Assembly (NCBI GenBank): GCA_023974075.1 | Contig: CM043798.1 | Span: 7,953,673 to 8,017,672 of the forward strand | Source: Chaenocephalus aceratus | Taxonomy: Eukaryota > Chordata > Actinopteri > Perciformes > Channichthyidae | Direction of reading: 5' to 3' | DNA: 64,000 bases | Part shown: one piece after another, positions 10,487 to 21,434 of the stretch | Numbering within the stretch: position 1 is the first letter of the stretch | Layout: each line of letters starts with the position of its first letter | Notes under the pieces: model-generated | The model's database searches: none | Seen by the model: the letters and a program-made list of their open reading frames with translations, nothing else | What the model was told of the DNA's origin: nothing | Position numbers and translations under genes: made by a program

Positions 10487-11954
10487 ATGAATGACCAGGA
10501 AGAAGAACTCCGGTCTGTGGAGACCAGGTCCCGGGCCTCAAGTCACAGGTCATCAACAAGGTCAAGCAAGTCATCTGCCAGTGCTGCAGCGACAAGGGCA
10601 AGAGCTAAAGCCGAAGCAGCAAAAATAAAGTTATCCTTCGCAGAAAGGGAGGCAGCCATGATGAGGCAGAAAGCAGAGGTGGAGGCAAACCTTTATGTTT
10701 TGAGCTGGAAAGTAAAGCTGTGGCCGCATCTAAAGAGGCAGCCATATTTGAAGTAGCTGCAGCAGATTTCGAAGAGAGGACATCTTGGTGAGTTACAGGA
10801 TGTAGCTCAGGAGGATCCAGCAAGACGCACAACAGAATACATTGATAAACATTCATTTTTACAAAACACTCACAAACAGTTTCAAGACGTGGAAACACAG
10901 AAACTCACTTCTCACAACAATGGACAGCAGGGCATGCACAAGGGTGCAGATGAGCACAAACCCACTGAGGACCTACACTATGCATCTCTTCTTGTCTCTC
11001 CAGCATTCGTTCCAAATAAACTACTCAGCTCCAACTCCTCATACTCCTGATCTTGCTCAGTATCTCGTGAGAAAAGAGATGGTGAGTTCTGGGCTCCTTG
11101 CCTTTGATGATCGTCCAGAAAATTACTGGGCATGGAAATCATCATTCCAAACAGTTACAAGGGAGCTGTATCTGTCTGACCACGAAGAGCTCAACCGCCT
11201 TGTCAAATGGCTTGGACCGGAGTCAGCAGCACATGCAAAGCGGATAAGGTCAGTGCACGTTCATAACCCCACAGCAGGTGTCAATATGATATGGTGGCGC
11301 TTAGAGGAATGTTATGGATGCCCAGAGGTGATCGAAAATGCCCTTCTAAAACAAATAGAGACATTTCCAACCATCTCAAACAAAGACATCCACCAGCTCA
11401 AAGAGTTAGGTGACTTGCTACTGGAGATAGATGCCGCTAAATCTGGTGGATTCCTGCCTGGCCTAGCATATTTGGACACTGCAAGAGATGTTAATCCAAT
11501 AGTGGAAAAGCTTCCTTACAGCCTACGAGAGTACTGGGTAACGCAAGGCTCCAGGTATAAGGAAGATTATCTTGTGCCTTTCCCACCTTTCAGCTTCTTT
11601 GTGAAATGTGTATGTGCCCAGGCAAAGATCAGAAATGATCCTTTGCATTCAGTCTCTCCTCTTCCCAAAGTGACATTAGAGTGGATAGAACACCTAAATA
11701 CACTCAGAGAACAGCTCTTTCAGTTAGGAAAATGGAAGTGACTTCTTCTGCCCCACAGTCTCGCTCAGCTATCAAGACAGAGGAACCAGACAAACAATGC
11801 CCAGTGCATAACAAGCCTCATCCACTGTAAAAATGCCGTTTGTTTCGAGGAAGACACCTTGATGAGAGAATAACCTATTTAAAGGAGAAATCCATCTGTT
11901 TTAGATGTTGTGAATCCACAAAGCATATTGCCAAAGATTGCGAGGCAACACTTA
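10487..11954 (+). pseudogene. gag: BEL/Pao gag, frameshifted
   Basis: The start MNDQEEELRSVETRSRASSH leads into a Ser/Arg-rich then Ala/Lys/Glu-rich coiled-coil-like segment typical of BEL gag. One base is missing near 10705 (GTTTTGAGCTGG here, GTTTTGAAGCTGG in the copy at 15938), which breaks the frame. The conserved gag core (DUF1759-like) follows at about 11070-11740, with FDDRPENYWAWKSSF, LVKWLGPESAAHAKRI and WWRLEECYGCPEVIE. A zinc knuckle CFRCCESTKHIAKDC (C-x2-C-x4-H-x4-C) sits near 11900-11945. The MITE enters just after it. Gag would package the element RNA. Confidence 0.85.
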
Positions 11955-12579
11955 CGGCCCGTCCACACTACAGCGTCGACAGCGTCGAAAACTCCAATCT
12001 GCCCATTCACTTTCAATGGGGTGACGTCACGTTGCCTCGCTTTTTTGCCGAACTGAATTGTGGGTAGCAGAGCGGTCCGTCTCCGCCGTCTCCGGCGTCA
12101 GAAGTTGAACAATGTTCAACTTCTGACGCCAGCGCCAGCGCCAGCCAATCAAATCCCGTTTCTGAAAATCTGACAGCTGAAGCCGTAGCCAATCAAACCG
12201 CGTCTAAGCTGGGAGAGATATCCCGCCGTTCATTTCTATATTTCAAAAAAAGTTGGAGGAGAAACTAACTATCGCCGTAGCAAATCACCCGGTTTTGTAT
12301 GACCAGACCCTCTTCACCTACCGGGATACAAACCGGAGGAACCAGGCATGGAGGGAGGTGGCAGAGACAGTGGGGTGAAACTGGTAGGTTTTCGCCTGTT
12401 TGGGGAGTTTATATATATATATATATTGCTCCCATAAAATCCCCGGGGTTTTTTGCTTTGTATGTCGGGGGCGGGAGATTCATGTGATTGGTTGTTGGTC
12501 GTGTTGCTTGAATAACATCCCCAAGCTCCAGACACGCCCAGCTCCAAGCTTTTTTTGAAGCTGTAGTGTGGACGCTCCG
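11955..12579 (+). mobile_element. Harbinger-like MITE with a MADF exon, inserted in BEL gag
   Basis: The ends are CGGCCCGTCCACACTACAGC and GTAGTGTGGACGCTCCG, inside a TTA duplication (11952-11954, 12580-12582). The reading frames of BEL gag resume directly behind it with a second Cys/His cluster (CKECESDKHTS). A plus-strand segment at 12254-12370 encodes the start of a MADF domain. A TATATATATATATA run lies at 12411-12426. Confidence 0.8.
12254..12370 (+). pseudogene. MADF (Myb/SANT-like) domain exon inside the MITE
   Basis: The frame reads LEEKLTIAVANHPVLYDQTL then FTYRDTNRRNQAWREVAETV. This fits the first half of a MADF domain (E-x-L-I-x-x-V-x-x-H-P-x-L-Y-D ... Y-x-D-x-x-R-x-x-A-W-x-E-V-A). 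PIF/Harbinger transposons encode such a DNA-binding accessory protein next to the transposase. Here a TGA follows VG; the sister copy at 21435-22065 has instead VGETG followed by a donor-like GGTAGGTTTT, which suggests an exon end. No second half or transposase is present. Confidence 0.65.
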
Positions 12580-12582
12580 TTA

Positions 12583-13373
12583 AATGCAAGGAGTGCGAAA
12601 GTGACAAACACACCTCAGCCATGCATCCTGGTCCAGCTCCTTGGTCGTTTGGTATGTTCAGACCTGAGAATGAGCAAAGCGGCGAGTCTGGAGGACAAAG
12701 GCCACCTGAAGTAACTTCCATGTGTACAGAAATCTGCTGTGGTGCTCCCAAGTCCAGATCGTGCTCGAAAATCTGCTTGGTAAATGTATACCAGGCTGAT
12801 TATCCCAACAAGTCACACAGAGTGTATGCAGTGCTGGATGTTCAAAGTAATCGGTCGTTAGCAAAATCACAATTCTTCGATCTGTTTTGTTTGAATGGCA
12901 ATGCATCTCCCTATACTCTAACAACATGCTCAGGCAAAGTAGAGACAGCAGGAAGAAAAGCATGCAACATTATAGTGGAGTCACTTGATGGGAAAACTAA
13001 AGCAGCACTCCCTCCTCTGTTGGAATGTAACAACTTGCCCGACGACAGGTCAGAGATTCCCACTCCGGAGATCACACAGTATTTTCCGCACCTCAGGCAT
13101 GTGACTGACAAGATTCCTCCCCTCGACACCAATGCTCCTATTCTCCTTCTGCTCGGAAGAGACATTCTGCGTCTACATAAGGTGGTGCATGAACAGTGTA
13201 ACAGGCCTCACGACTCACCCTACGCCCAGCGCCTTGACCTTGGCTGGGTCATAGTTGGAGAAATATGCCTGGATGGACTCACAATTCAAACAGTGTCAAC
13301 GTCTACAAGACCCATGTCCTTCAAAATGGACACCCATCCTTTCTTAAGCCGTGCACGAACAGCATTCAGGTGA
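12583..13373 (+). pseudogene. pro: BEL/Pao zinc knuckle and aspartic protease region
   Basis: It opens with the second knuckle remnant (CKECESDKHTSAMHPGP). A protease-like domain (DUF1758 type) runs from about 12770: CLVNVYQAD, then VYAVLDVQSNRSLAKSQF, in which the Asp of VLD is the expected catalytic residue, then later LLLLGRDILRLHKVVHEQ. The following AQRLDLGWVIVGEICLDG is the usual linker towards RT. The longest open part is 12621-13373 (250 codons), which ends at a stop where family members continue. Confidence 0.75.
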
Positions 13374-13429
13374 AGGAGAGGTTAAATGGTCCAGCCAAGC
13401 ATCATCTTCCAGCCCCTTCTCACAGCCTG

Positions 13430-14530
13430 GAAAATGTCCTTAATGGAAGTTTAGATTGTATAGGAGAAAGTGTGTTTCGAAACACCTGATGACGACAAAC
13501 CAGCCCTTTCTGTGGATGACAAGGTCTTTCTCCGAACCATGGAAAACGAGGTGTATATGGATGATGAAAAGCACTGGGTGGCACCACTACCCTTTCCTTC
13601 GTCCCCCCAAGCCCTTCCTAATAACAGAGAACATGCATTGCAGCGTCTCTCCTCTCTCCAGCGCTCATTCAGAAGAGACCAGACATGAAAGGGCATGTCT
13701 TTGACTTCATGCAGAAGGTCATTGACAACCACCAAGCCGAGCCGAGCAGCTCCACAACTGCAGCATGGACAAGAGTGCTGGTATTTGCCTACATTCTGTA
13801 TTTACCAGTCGCAAAAACCAGGGAAAATAAGAGTGTTTTTTGATTCCAGCTCTCAGTACAAAGGAGTGTCATTGAAGACGTTCTCCTCAGTGGACCCAAC
13901 CTCAAACAACTCTAATTGGGATCCTACTGAGATTCAGAAGGGAGCCAATAGCCATCACAGCTGACGTAGAACAGATGTTCTATTGTTTCAAGGTCAACAG
14001 GACCATCGTAACTTCCTTCGGTTTGTGTGGCACGGAGACAACGATCCAGATAACGAGATTGTTGACTACTGGATGACAGTGCACGTGTTTGGGAACAGTC
14101 CCTCACCAGCAGTAGCAACATACAGGCTGAGAAAGGCTGCAGAGCAAGGGGAAACTGAACATGGCACAGACTCAAAGGAGTTTGTATTCAGGAACTTTTA
14201 TGTCGATGATAGATTAATTTCAGTGTCAAAAGAAGATGAAGCTATTGATCTGCTACAGCGAACCAAGAGCCCTGGCTGAGTCCAATTTGAGGCGCAAAAT
14301 AGCTTCAAACAGTGCCAGGGTCATGGAGGCCTTTCCTCTTGAAGAACGAACAAGCGACTTTAAAGATCTGGATTTGGGACCCTTTGCCTCTCCAACGGAG
14401 TCTGGGCATAAGCTGGGAACTCAATAATGACAGTTTCACCTTTAAAGTTTCACAGGACATTAAACCGTTCACTCGTCGAGGCATACTGCCCACTGTGAAC
14501 AGTCTCTTGACCCCCGGGATTTGCATCTCC
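13430..14530 (+). pseudogene. pol: BEL/Pao reverse transcriptase, several frameshifts
   Basis: Linker DDDKPALSVDDKVFLRTMEN (from about 13487), then KPGKIRVFFDSSSQYKGVSL (about 13820) with the first RT Asp in VFFDSS. It continues in another frame with HRNFLRFVWHGDN, MTVHVFGNSPSPAVATYRLR and the catalytic box FRNFYVDDRL (14190-14220). A connection-like segment (FTRRGILPTVNSL) ends at a deletion near 14520. YVDD is normal for BEL/Pao. Stops and frame changes near 13690, 13964 and 14279 make it inactive. Confidence 0.8.
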
Positions 14531-15242
14531 CATCACTGTGCAAGGCACAAACTTTATTGGAGCATGCAGAGAGCTTCAGATAAACACGGACAATCCTGAG
14601 ATCAAGGACTATCTGCAAGACCATAGTTGTACATGGATATTTAATGCACCTCATTCCTCATATATGGGTGGAGCTTGGGTGAGGAGATTGGTGTGGCTCG
14701 ACGGGTCCTTGATGCACTGCTGTTGAAAAAAGGATAAACTGACCCATGAAGTCCTGGCCACTTTGATGGCTGGAGTTATGGCCATCATGAACGCCAGGCC
14801 TCTGGTTCGCATCTCTTATGATACAGACCTTCCTGAGATACTCTCACTCTACCTCTTCTAACCCAGAAGGGAGTGTGACACCCACACCCCCGGGGAACTT
14901 GAACTGGATCACCTATGTAAGGCACAGTGGTGCCAGGTCCAGAGCTTGGCGAACTCCTTCTGAAAACGGTGGAAGCAGGAGTATCTGGCAACTCTTCAGC
15001 CTCGGAGGAAGTGGACCGAGGAACAGCCTAATCTCCAGGACAGTGACGTTGTTTTGTTAAAGGACGTTCAAGCACAACGTAATGACTGGCCTCTTGGTCT
15101 GATAGTAAAGGCCATTCCAAGTTCGGACTGCAAGATGCGAAAGGTCATGGTGAAGATCTTAGGTCAAGGGACAGCTAAAGAGTACCTTAGGCCCATCAGC
15201 GATGTGGTGTTACTGATACCAAGGTTAAAGAGATGTAAATAG
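14530..15242 (+). pseudogene. BEL/Pao integrase core and C-terminal domain, remnant
   Basis: After the deletion the text resumes inside the integrase core: GTNFIGACRELQI, DNPEIKDYLQDHS, FNAPHSSYMGGAWVR, and MNARPLVRISYDTD. The C-terminal BEL domain (DUF5641-like) follows with DVVLLKDVQAQRNDWPLGLI and LRPISDVVLLIP, ending just before the polypurine tract. The zinc-binding domain and the first catalytic Asp are lost. Confidence 0.75.
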
Positions 15243-15269
15243 TGGTAAACAGGTTTACCAAGCGGGGAG

Positions 15270-15937
15270 TGTTCTGACACCATAGTGTATTGGCACCCCC
15301 TAGTGGCACAGTCGGTACTGTAGCTTTAAGGCACCAAGTAGCGCGCTCTCCTTCTTGTGTTTTAGTTTACACAGCAAAGCCATGCAGAGCACATCGTAGC
15401 TCAGTTCTATGCCACAGATCATTTGTTTTAATCCTTGAGTCGATCTGTCTGTAAGTATACAACGTACCTGTGTGCCAAGTTATGTGTTTCAAAAATGTGG
15501 TTTTGATTGATTATGTGGTTTCAATGTTTAAGATAAGCTAAGCTAACTAGCTGCTAAACTAACTAGCTGCTAAGCTAACTAGCTGCTAGCTAACTAGCTG
15601 CTAAGTTAACGGAACATAGCTCATTCTTAGCATAGGCTGTTGATTTACGCACTCTATTTGCATTATGTTGCACATGTATTATTTCAATTGTGTAACTTGT
15701 GTTGTATTCTTCTGTTTATTCTTGCAGTTTTACAATTTCAAGCCTCAGTAAATGGTCACTCAACAACTGTCTTCTGGGGTCTTTGTTCGCTATCTGTTAA
15801 GCTATGCAGTATCGCCTGCATACGCAAGGGCAGAATAGTAAAAAAGACACTCCTCAGCTGGAAAAGGCAGTGAAATAATTCTGTGATCAGCACGCTACTA
15901 CTTCAACCTAAAGACTCATTCATTAGACAGCAGTAAG
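15270..15937 (+). repeat. BEL second LTR and leader
   Basis: It matches 9827-10486 nearly throughout. It differs in copy number of the AGCTAACTAGCTGCTA unit (more copies, about 15536-15608) and in small indels. Confidence 0.85.
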
Positions 15938-16429
15938 ATGAGACCAGAAGAAGAACTCCGGTCTGTGGAGACCAGGTCCCGGGCCTCAAGTCACAGGTCA
16001 TCAACAAGGTCAAGCAAGTCATCTGCCAGTGCTGCAGCGACAAGGGCAAGAGCTAAAGCCGAAGCAGCAAAAATAAAGTTATCCTTCGCAGGAAGGGAGG
16101 CAGCCATGATGAGGCAGAAAGCAGAGGTGGAGGCAAACCTTTATGTTTTGAAGCTGGAAAGTAAAGCTGTGGCCGCATCTAAAGAGGCAGCCATATTTGA
16201 AGCAGCTGCAGCAGATTTGGAAGAAGGACATCCTGGTGAGTTACAGGATGTAGCTCAGGAGGATCCAGCAAGACGCACAACAGAATACATTGATAAACAT
16301 TCATTTTTACAAAACACTCACAAACAATTTCAAGACGTGGAAACACAGAAACTCACTTCTCACAACAATGGACAGCAGGGCATACACAAGGGTGCAGATG
16401 AGCACAAACCCACTGAGGACCTACACTAC
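15938..16429 (+). pseudogene. gag: Second BEL gag start, truncated but unshifted
   Basis: The frame begins MRPEEELRSVETRSRASSH and keeps the frame through LYVLKLESKAVAASKEAAIF and DLEEGHPGELQDVAQEDPAR, where the first copy has lost a base. At 16429, inside GAGGACCTACACTA, BEL homology stops and a hAT-like terminus (CAGGGTTTCCCACA) begins, so the last codons of the open frame are not BEL sequence. Confidence 0.85.
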
Positions 16430-17772
16430 AGGGTTTCCCACACATAGACTATACTTGGGCGGGCCGCCCAGGTATATTAACGGCCGCCCAAGTATATTTC
16501 GCGACCCATTTAGGTCTTTTAAAAAAAAAAAAATGTATTCGTACGTGACCACGACGCCATCTGCGATCGATTAACTTGTGGACAATGATCCCTCGCTCCC
16601 TTGCACTGATCTCGCCTCCTTCTGGCCTGTTAAGTGGCCTGCCTCACACAGGTGACTGGCTGTCCACATGATGTAGCCTGCCGACATGGCCACTGTCATA
16701 CAGATTATAAATCAAAGCCCTTGATTGGTCTCTGTGTGTCATTCAAGCTCGGGATAAGCTCAGCTCAGGTGAGGTAAAGGACTCTCTGAGTGTTTAGATA
16801 GTTAACTTAGTCTAAGTTCTCAGTGGGTCTCAAACGGTGTGGTCACCATTTATGTAAACACATATTTCCATTTGAGAGGGTAGTGATTGGTCTAATGGAT
16901 AGTGAGGTGGGCTGAAGATCGGAAGGCTGTGAGTTCAAATCCCGCCAGGAACACCACCACTAGTGTGAGTAAGGCACTTAGCCCTTAGTTACTCCAGGGA
17001 GAATGTCCCTGTAATCGGTCATTATAAGTCGCTTTGGATAAAAGCGTCAGCTAAATGAAATGTAATGTGATTAGTAAAATATGCATGAATAAATAAATAA
17101 AAAGTTAACTGGGTGAAAAAAAGGCAAGAACACTTTTAAAACTTGTTGAGAGAAAACTAGTCTTCTGCTGCCTCAAAGAGGAGCAGGGGGAGAGGAGGGA
17201 GACAGGAGAGGCTGATCAGGAGCACGACACACTCACAACACAACTATAAATGAACCAAAATAAATTAATAAACAAGTTTCAGTGTTTTTTTCATATTGGA
17301 AATGGTATGTTATTGGTTATGGCCATGATTTTATGATTATTGAAATGTATACAGTTCTGTTTAATATAGGTGTTTCCAGAGATCTAGTCTCTTTATTTTC
17401 CCCTCAAATGCACCAGATTGATGCATTTAACTCCAAAATAAAAAATAAAATATTACTGGGGGGGGGGGGGGGGGGGGGCATGCCCCTGGACCCCCATAGA
17501 GGATTTGAGGTCGACCCCCACTAAAACATCACATGGAAGGTTCCTAAATACATTTATAAATACATTTATTTTTTAAAATAGTAACCCATTACCATATGTT
17601 CATGTGTGGGTAGTAGATTTAGACTATAGGGCTATCATTATGGGCCCTGCCTGTACCTGTTCGCTCTGCCATCTCGTGAAGGGTCTGCTAACAAGCGACC
17701 AACAAAGGTTAATGTTGTTGCACGTCACGTCACCCCCACCCCCCCAAGTATATTTCAGATATGTGGGAAACA
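16429..17772. mobile_element. hAT-like non-autonomous element holding a SINE
   Basis: The left end CAGGGTTTCCCACACATAGA with CTATACTTGGGCGGGCCGCC mirrors the right end (about 17735-17772), which reads in reverse TTTCCCACATATCTGAAATA and then TACTTGGGGGGGTG. An exact 8-bp TSD was not found, and the outermost right bases are degraded. A poly-G run (about 17458-17479) with CATGCCCCTGGACCCCC is a module shared with the elements at 27464 and 38440. Confidence 0.55.
16880..17072 (+). mobile_element. tRNA-derived SINE
   Basis: The head has an A-box-like TGGTCTAATGGATAGTG and a B-box GAGTTCAAATCCC spaced as in a tRNA gene. The body has AGTAAGGCACTTAGCCCTTAG. The tail GTCGCTTTGGATAAAAGCG then TCAGCTAAATGAAATGTAATG resembles a LINE2-type 3' end. 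It is a polymerase III retroposon rather than a tRNA gene. Confidence 0.75.
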
Positions 17773-17824
17773 GATCTGTGGGAACACTGGCGTTAATGGA
17801 CCAGCACCAGAGGTGTTCCCATAC

Positions 17825-20530
17825 CAACACACTCTCACTCCCTAAGCGTCCAATAGCGACGTTTGGTCAGTGTCCGTGGCGTCCAATTGTGACGCTCCTA
17901 GGCTCCTTCAGCGTCATAAAAGGACGCAAATAGCTTTCAACTGATTGCAATGTATTCCCATCTGCGTCGGGATGTGACGCTCATGGAAGCACGGCATTCG
18001 TTTATGCCGGCTGCCCTTAAAGGCAATGTGAGCGTCCATTCCCATTGGATAACGGAGAATTGTACACACCCGGAAGTAAGTATTCCTCTTACTGTCGATT
18101 GATTTTACAGTGATATCTGCACTACTCATCGACTAAAAAACACCAGATTATCCTTGTTAATTACACAACATTGATTGGTTTAAATTGTGTGCAATGCTTT
18201 TGTATTTTTCCCCTTCGATTCGGAGAACAAATATTTTTTTCTGAGTAAAGGATGGCAGACACTACACTACCCAGAATCCCCAGCTATGTCTATGTCACAT
18301 GATCTTCAAATTTCTCCCTGCAGAAAAGAAAACATGGCCGAACTTCGTTTTATTCTGGGTGGAAAATGCCATTTTAAAGTTAGTTTGGCCATTAAAATGC
18401 GTTTTGATGTCATTTGATGCGAGAAATATGAGTTGTTATTTCAGATTATGTGTGCAGTGGATGTACATGATCTTTAGTTTGCTAGTTATTACGAAGATTA
18501 CTTCAGGAAATCGCGACGTTTTCATTGTTACCAAGGTGGTTGCTAGGGACGCTGCTATCGATATTATTTCTGTTACAGTATGTTGTGTAACTGTTTAATG
18601 GTGTTATCTTTATTGCTACCCCCTTCCCCGTCAATTTATAGTGTTGGTCCACAGCCTAAACATATTAGTTTAACACAATCCGCATCTAAAGATAGCCTAC
18701 GTTATTTCCCCCCTGTGCAATTCCAGTCTCTCACAGCTCACAGCACATCGTCATTAACAAATACCGGAACAGACCGAAAACATTTAAAAAAAAAAAATAA
18801 TAATACTTTATTCCGAGTGTGCTTGCTTTTCTCTTTGAAAGTCATCACATAACGGCATTGTAATACACGGTTCGGCTGCATTACATATTACATATCTGCC
18901 GTAGTTCTGTATTTATAGAGCCCTGATGAGAAGACAAACATGAGGAACTGAAAACGTGACGTGGATCATAAATATATCAGCCATTAAACAACATCTTACA
19001 TTTATTTTCACACACAATACGTCTCCTTGCAGTATCAACACTAATTCGGCTCACTTTATATTTGATCCAATTGGTAGATAGGCTGGTACATCACATAAAG
19101 GTGCACAGCTGATATAAAGGGACACCTGGTGGTTAAAGCATGTTATTGCATTTAATTATTTTTATTATTAGATTAATACGATCCCTATAAAGTATATTCA
19201 TTACTCGTTATTCTCTACTAATAGTTAATTAAAGACTGTATGTAATGGACTATTTTCACATCCCTTTCAAGATTTCATGATTTTCTAAGGTTTATTGACA
19301 TATCATATAGGCCTACACAACTGTGGTGTAGTTCTGCACTGAATGAAAAACTTGGGTTGCAGGTTCCTCAATAGTGCATTACAAGACATCTATCAATATT
19401 TGTGCATACCTCCAGCAATGTTAACTATGTTGAAGCACTTATTTTAACTGATATTATACATAATGTTTTACTCTTATAAGATGTATGTAGATATTTCATC
19501 TCCGGCCTTGTCAGGTATTGAACAATCAATAAATAAAGAACACAGAATTGTTGAATATAAACACAGAATTTGTGTGATTATACTAAATGATTTTCAAATA
19601 AACACAACTTATTTAACTGTTACACATGCTGATGTAACGCAAATGTTCCAACTTGGGATCAATAAAGTATATCTTATCTTAAGCTGATCGATGGCTACTG
19701 CCATATTTGCAAAATGTGCCTCTGAACCTTGACAAGTGCATGTTTCAGGCTTATCAATTAATGTAATGTAATGTATCACAGGGGTCACACACATAAGACC
19801 AGCTGTTAAATAAAGCTCTTCTGACCTTAGCTGGCATGTGGGTATATATATTAATACTGCCCATAATGGGCACAAGCAATTTTTACCCATTTTTAATTAT
19901 ATGTTTTAAATGTGAGTGTTTCCTGTCCCCTAAACCTCCAAGGATGTACACAGTTTAATACTGGCAACTTCTTATTATGGGAAATACGAAAACGTCTTTT
20001 AAACTACAACTCCCAGTAGAGACGTGCCATAGAGAACATGTTGCGAAACAGAATAGCCATGTGTAGTTCTGGGGACGGGGTGGGGGAGGGGGGACGGGTG
20101 GACCCGTTCAAATCCAGTTTTGGACAGTCTGCCGTGGTTCCATTCCATTTCAAGTGCTGTTCGACGAGATCGGCTTAACCCTCGGAGCACACTCTCCAAT
20201 CACAGAGCTTGAGGACTATCACGGGGTTTGTCAAACAGAGCACATGGTGTAGTCCAAACGATAGCTGGGGATTCTGGGTAGTGTAGTGTCTTCTGCCATC
20301 CTTTACCTGGGAATGGACGCTCACATTACCTTTAAGGGCAGCCGACATAAACGAATGCCGTGCTTCCATGAGCGTCACATCCCGACGCAGATGGGAATAC
20401 ATTGCTTGCAATCAGTTGAAAGCTATTTGCGTCCCTTTATGACGCTGAGGAGCCTAGGAGCGTCACAATTGGACGCCACGGACACTGACCAAACGTCGCT
20501 ATTGGACGCTTAGGGAGTGAGAGTGTGTTG
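17825..20530. mobile_element. 2.7-kb DNA transposon with 220-bp TIRs and a 7-bp TSD
   Basis: The left arm 17825-18044 and right arm 20308-20530 are inverted copies with few differences, beginning CAACACACTCTCACTCCCTA. CCCATAC flanks both sides exactly (17818-17824, 20531-20537). The interior has no transposase that I can recognise. Just inside both arms lies an ACTACCCAGAATCCCCAGCT stretch in inverted orientation. Superfamily unknown: the TSD length is unlike hAT (8 bp) and Harbinger (3 bp), and could suit Dada-type or MULE-type elements. Confidence 0.8.
19590..19685 (+). mobile_element. LINE/SINE tail inside the 2.7-kb transposon
   Basis: It ends AACTTGGGATCAATAAAGTA and TATCTTATCTT, the same tail as near 52196-52225. 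Confidence 0.45.
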
Positions 20531-20537
20531 CCCATAC

Positions 20538-21349
20538 ACACAGGCGTTGGAGCTGTTCTTCATGAAATCCCAGAAGGATGAAGTGCTCTGACAAACAGTG
20601 CCATCTTTGCGCAACATGATTATACAGGAATGAAAAGTCAATAAATAAACATGTTGTTAAAACTTTTTTTTTTTTTCGGGCACCCCCCCCATTATTATGT
20701 TCCCTCATCCGGGGAACATAACTTGAACTCGGCCGTGTGTGTTGTGCTGGTGCCTTGTGGACTATTCTTCATTAGAAGGACTATTGTGACTCGCTCCGCG
20801 TTTAAAACAGAGAGTGCATGAATGCGGTTTTGCGGTAAGTGAAATTTGAGTGCTTTATTTGTGATGCTTGTGTTTTTAGTCAGCTAACATTAATGAATGT
20901 TAAGGCTTGGTTTAGCTTGTAGTAAGCGAGTGGTAGCTACATCTGTGCTAACGATGCTAAGTAGCCTCCAAGTCAAAACGTAATAGAGAAGTGTTAAGCA
21001 TTAAGTGGGATAATACTGTAACAAACGGCTTCAGTTTGAGGTTGGTAAATAAGGTTATCCTTCTAAGTTAGAGAGATATTTATTAGGTAGGTAACTTTAT
21101 GTACATTGAAAGGTTCATTTAAATTTGCTATGATCGATTATGTAGACAAGCTAACGTCAACGCAGTGTTGAAGAGCAGCCTGGTGTATGTGAAATTAACC
21201 TCACTATAAGATGTGTGTATATACAAATATTAATGTCATATTTCAAGATGATTACTTAGATACATATTACAATATGGTTGGTTGAGCTGGAGTTCATTAT
21301 TGAGCTTACACGTTAACGTCACAGTAATATCTGAAAAACGAACCCAAAC
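20538..21349. other. Unassigned; CpG-bearing exon-like patch at 20700-20836
   Basis: After the transposon there is a poly-T run (20666-20677) and then a patch with GACTCGCTCCGCGTTTAAAA ending in a consensus donor, GCGGTAAGTG, at about 20831-20840. It could be an untranslated first exon of a host or TE transcript on the plus strand. Nothing else was recognised. Confidence 0.3.
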
Positions 21350-21431
21350 CGTGTTCTTTTTATTAATTGTCTTACCAAATTGGTACACAGCATAACGTGC
21401 TAGCGCACGCACTGGGCGGAGGAGGTGCAAT
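21350..21431 (-). pseudogene. DIRS recombinase, C-terminal piece beyond the MITE
   Basis: The minus strand reads LHLLRPVRALARYAVYQF, resembling the CPVRALR..Y segment that follows the recombinase core in DIRS elements. The frame then meets a GGTAAGAC and AT-rich sequence. It is separated from the core only by the 631-bp MITE. Confidence 0.55.
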
Positions 21432-21434
21432 TGA

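Larger units (their letters stand above)
9827..16429 (+). mobile_element. BEL/Pao retrotransposon with a second 5' unit in tandem
   Basis: The order is LTR/leader - gag - protease - RT - integrase remnant - LTR/leader - gag start. The first unit begins TGTTCTGACACC at 9827; the polypurine tract AAGCGGGGAG precedes the second TGTTCTGACACC at 15270. After the second LTR the leader and gag begin again and stop at 16429, where a hAT-like element starts. The first unit has frameshifts, a Harbinger-like insertion in gag (11955-12579) and a deletion that removes most of RNase H and the front of integrase near 14520. Confidence 0.9.

Noticed and set aside
16886..16960. tRNA gene
   Set aside because: A- and B-box-like text is present, but the acceptor stem does not close and a SINE body and LINE2-like tail follow.
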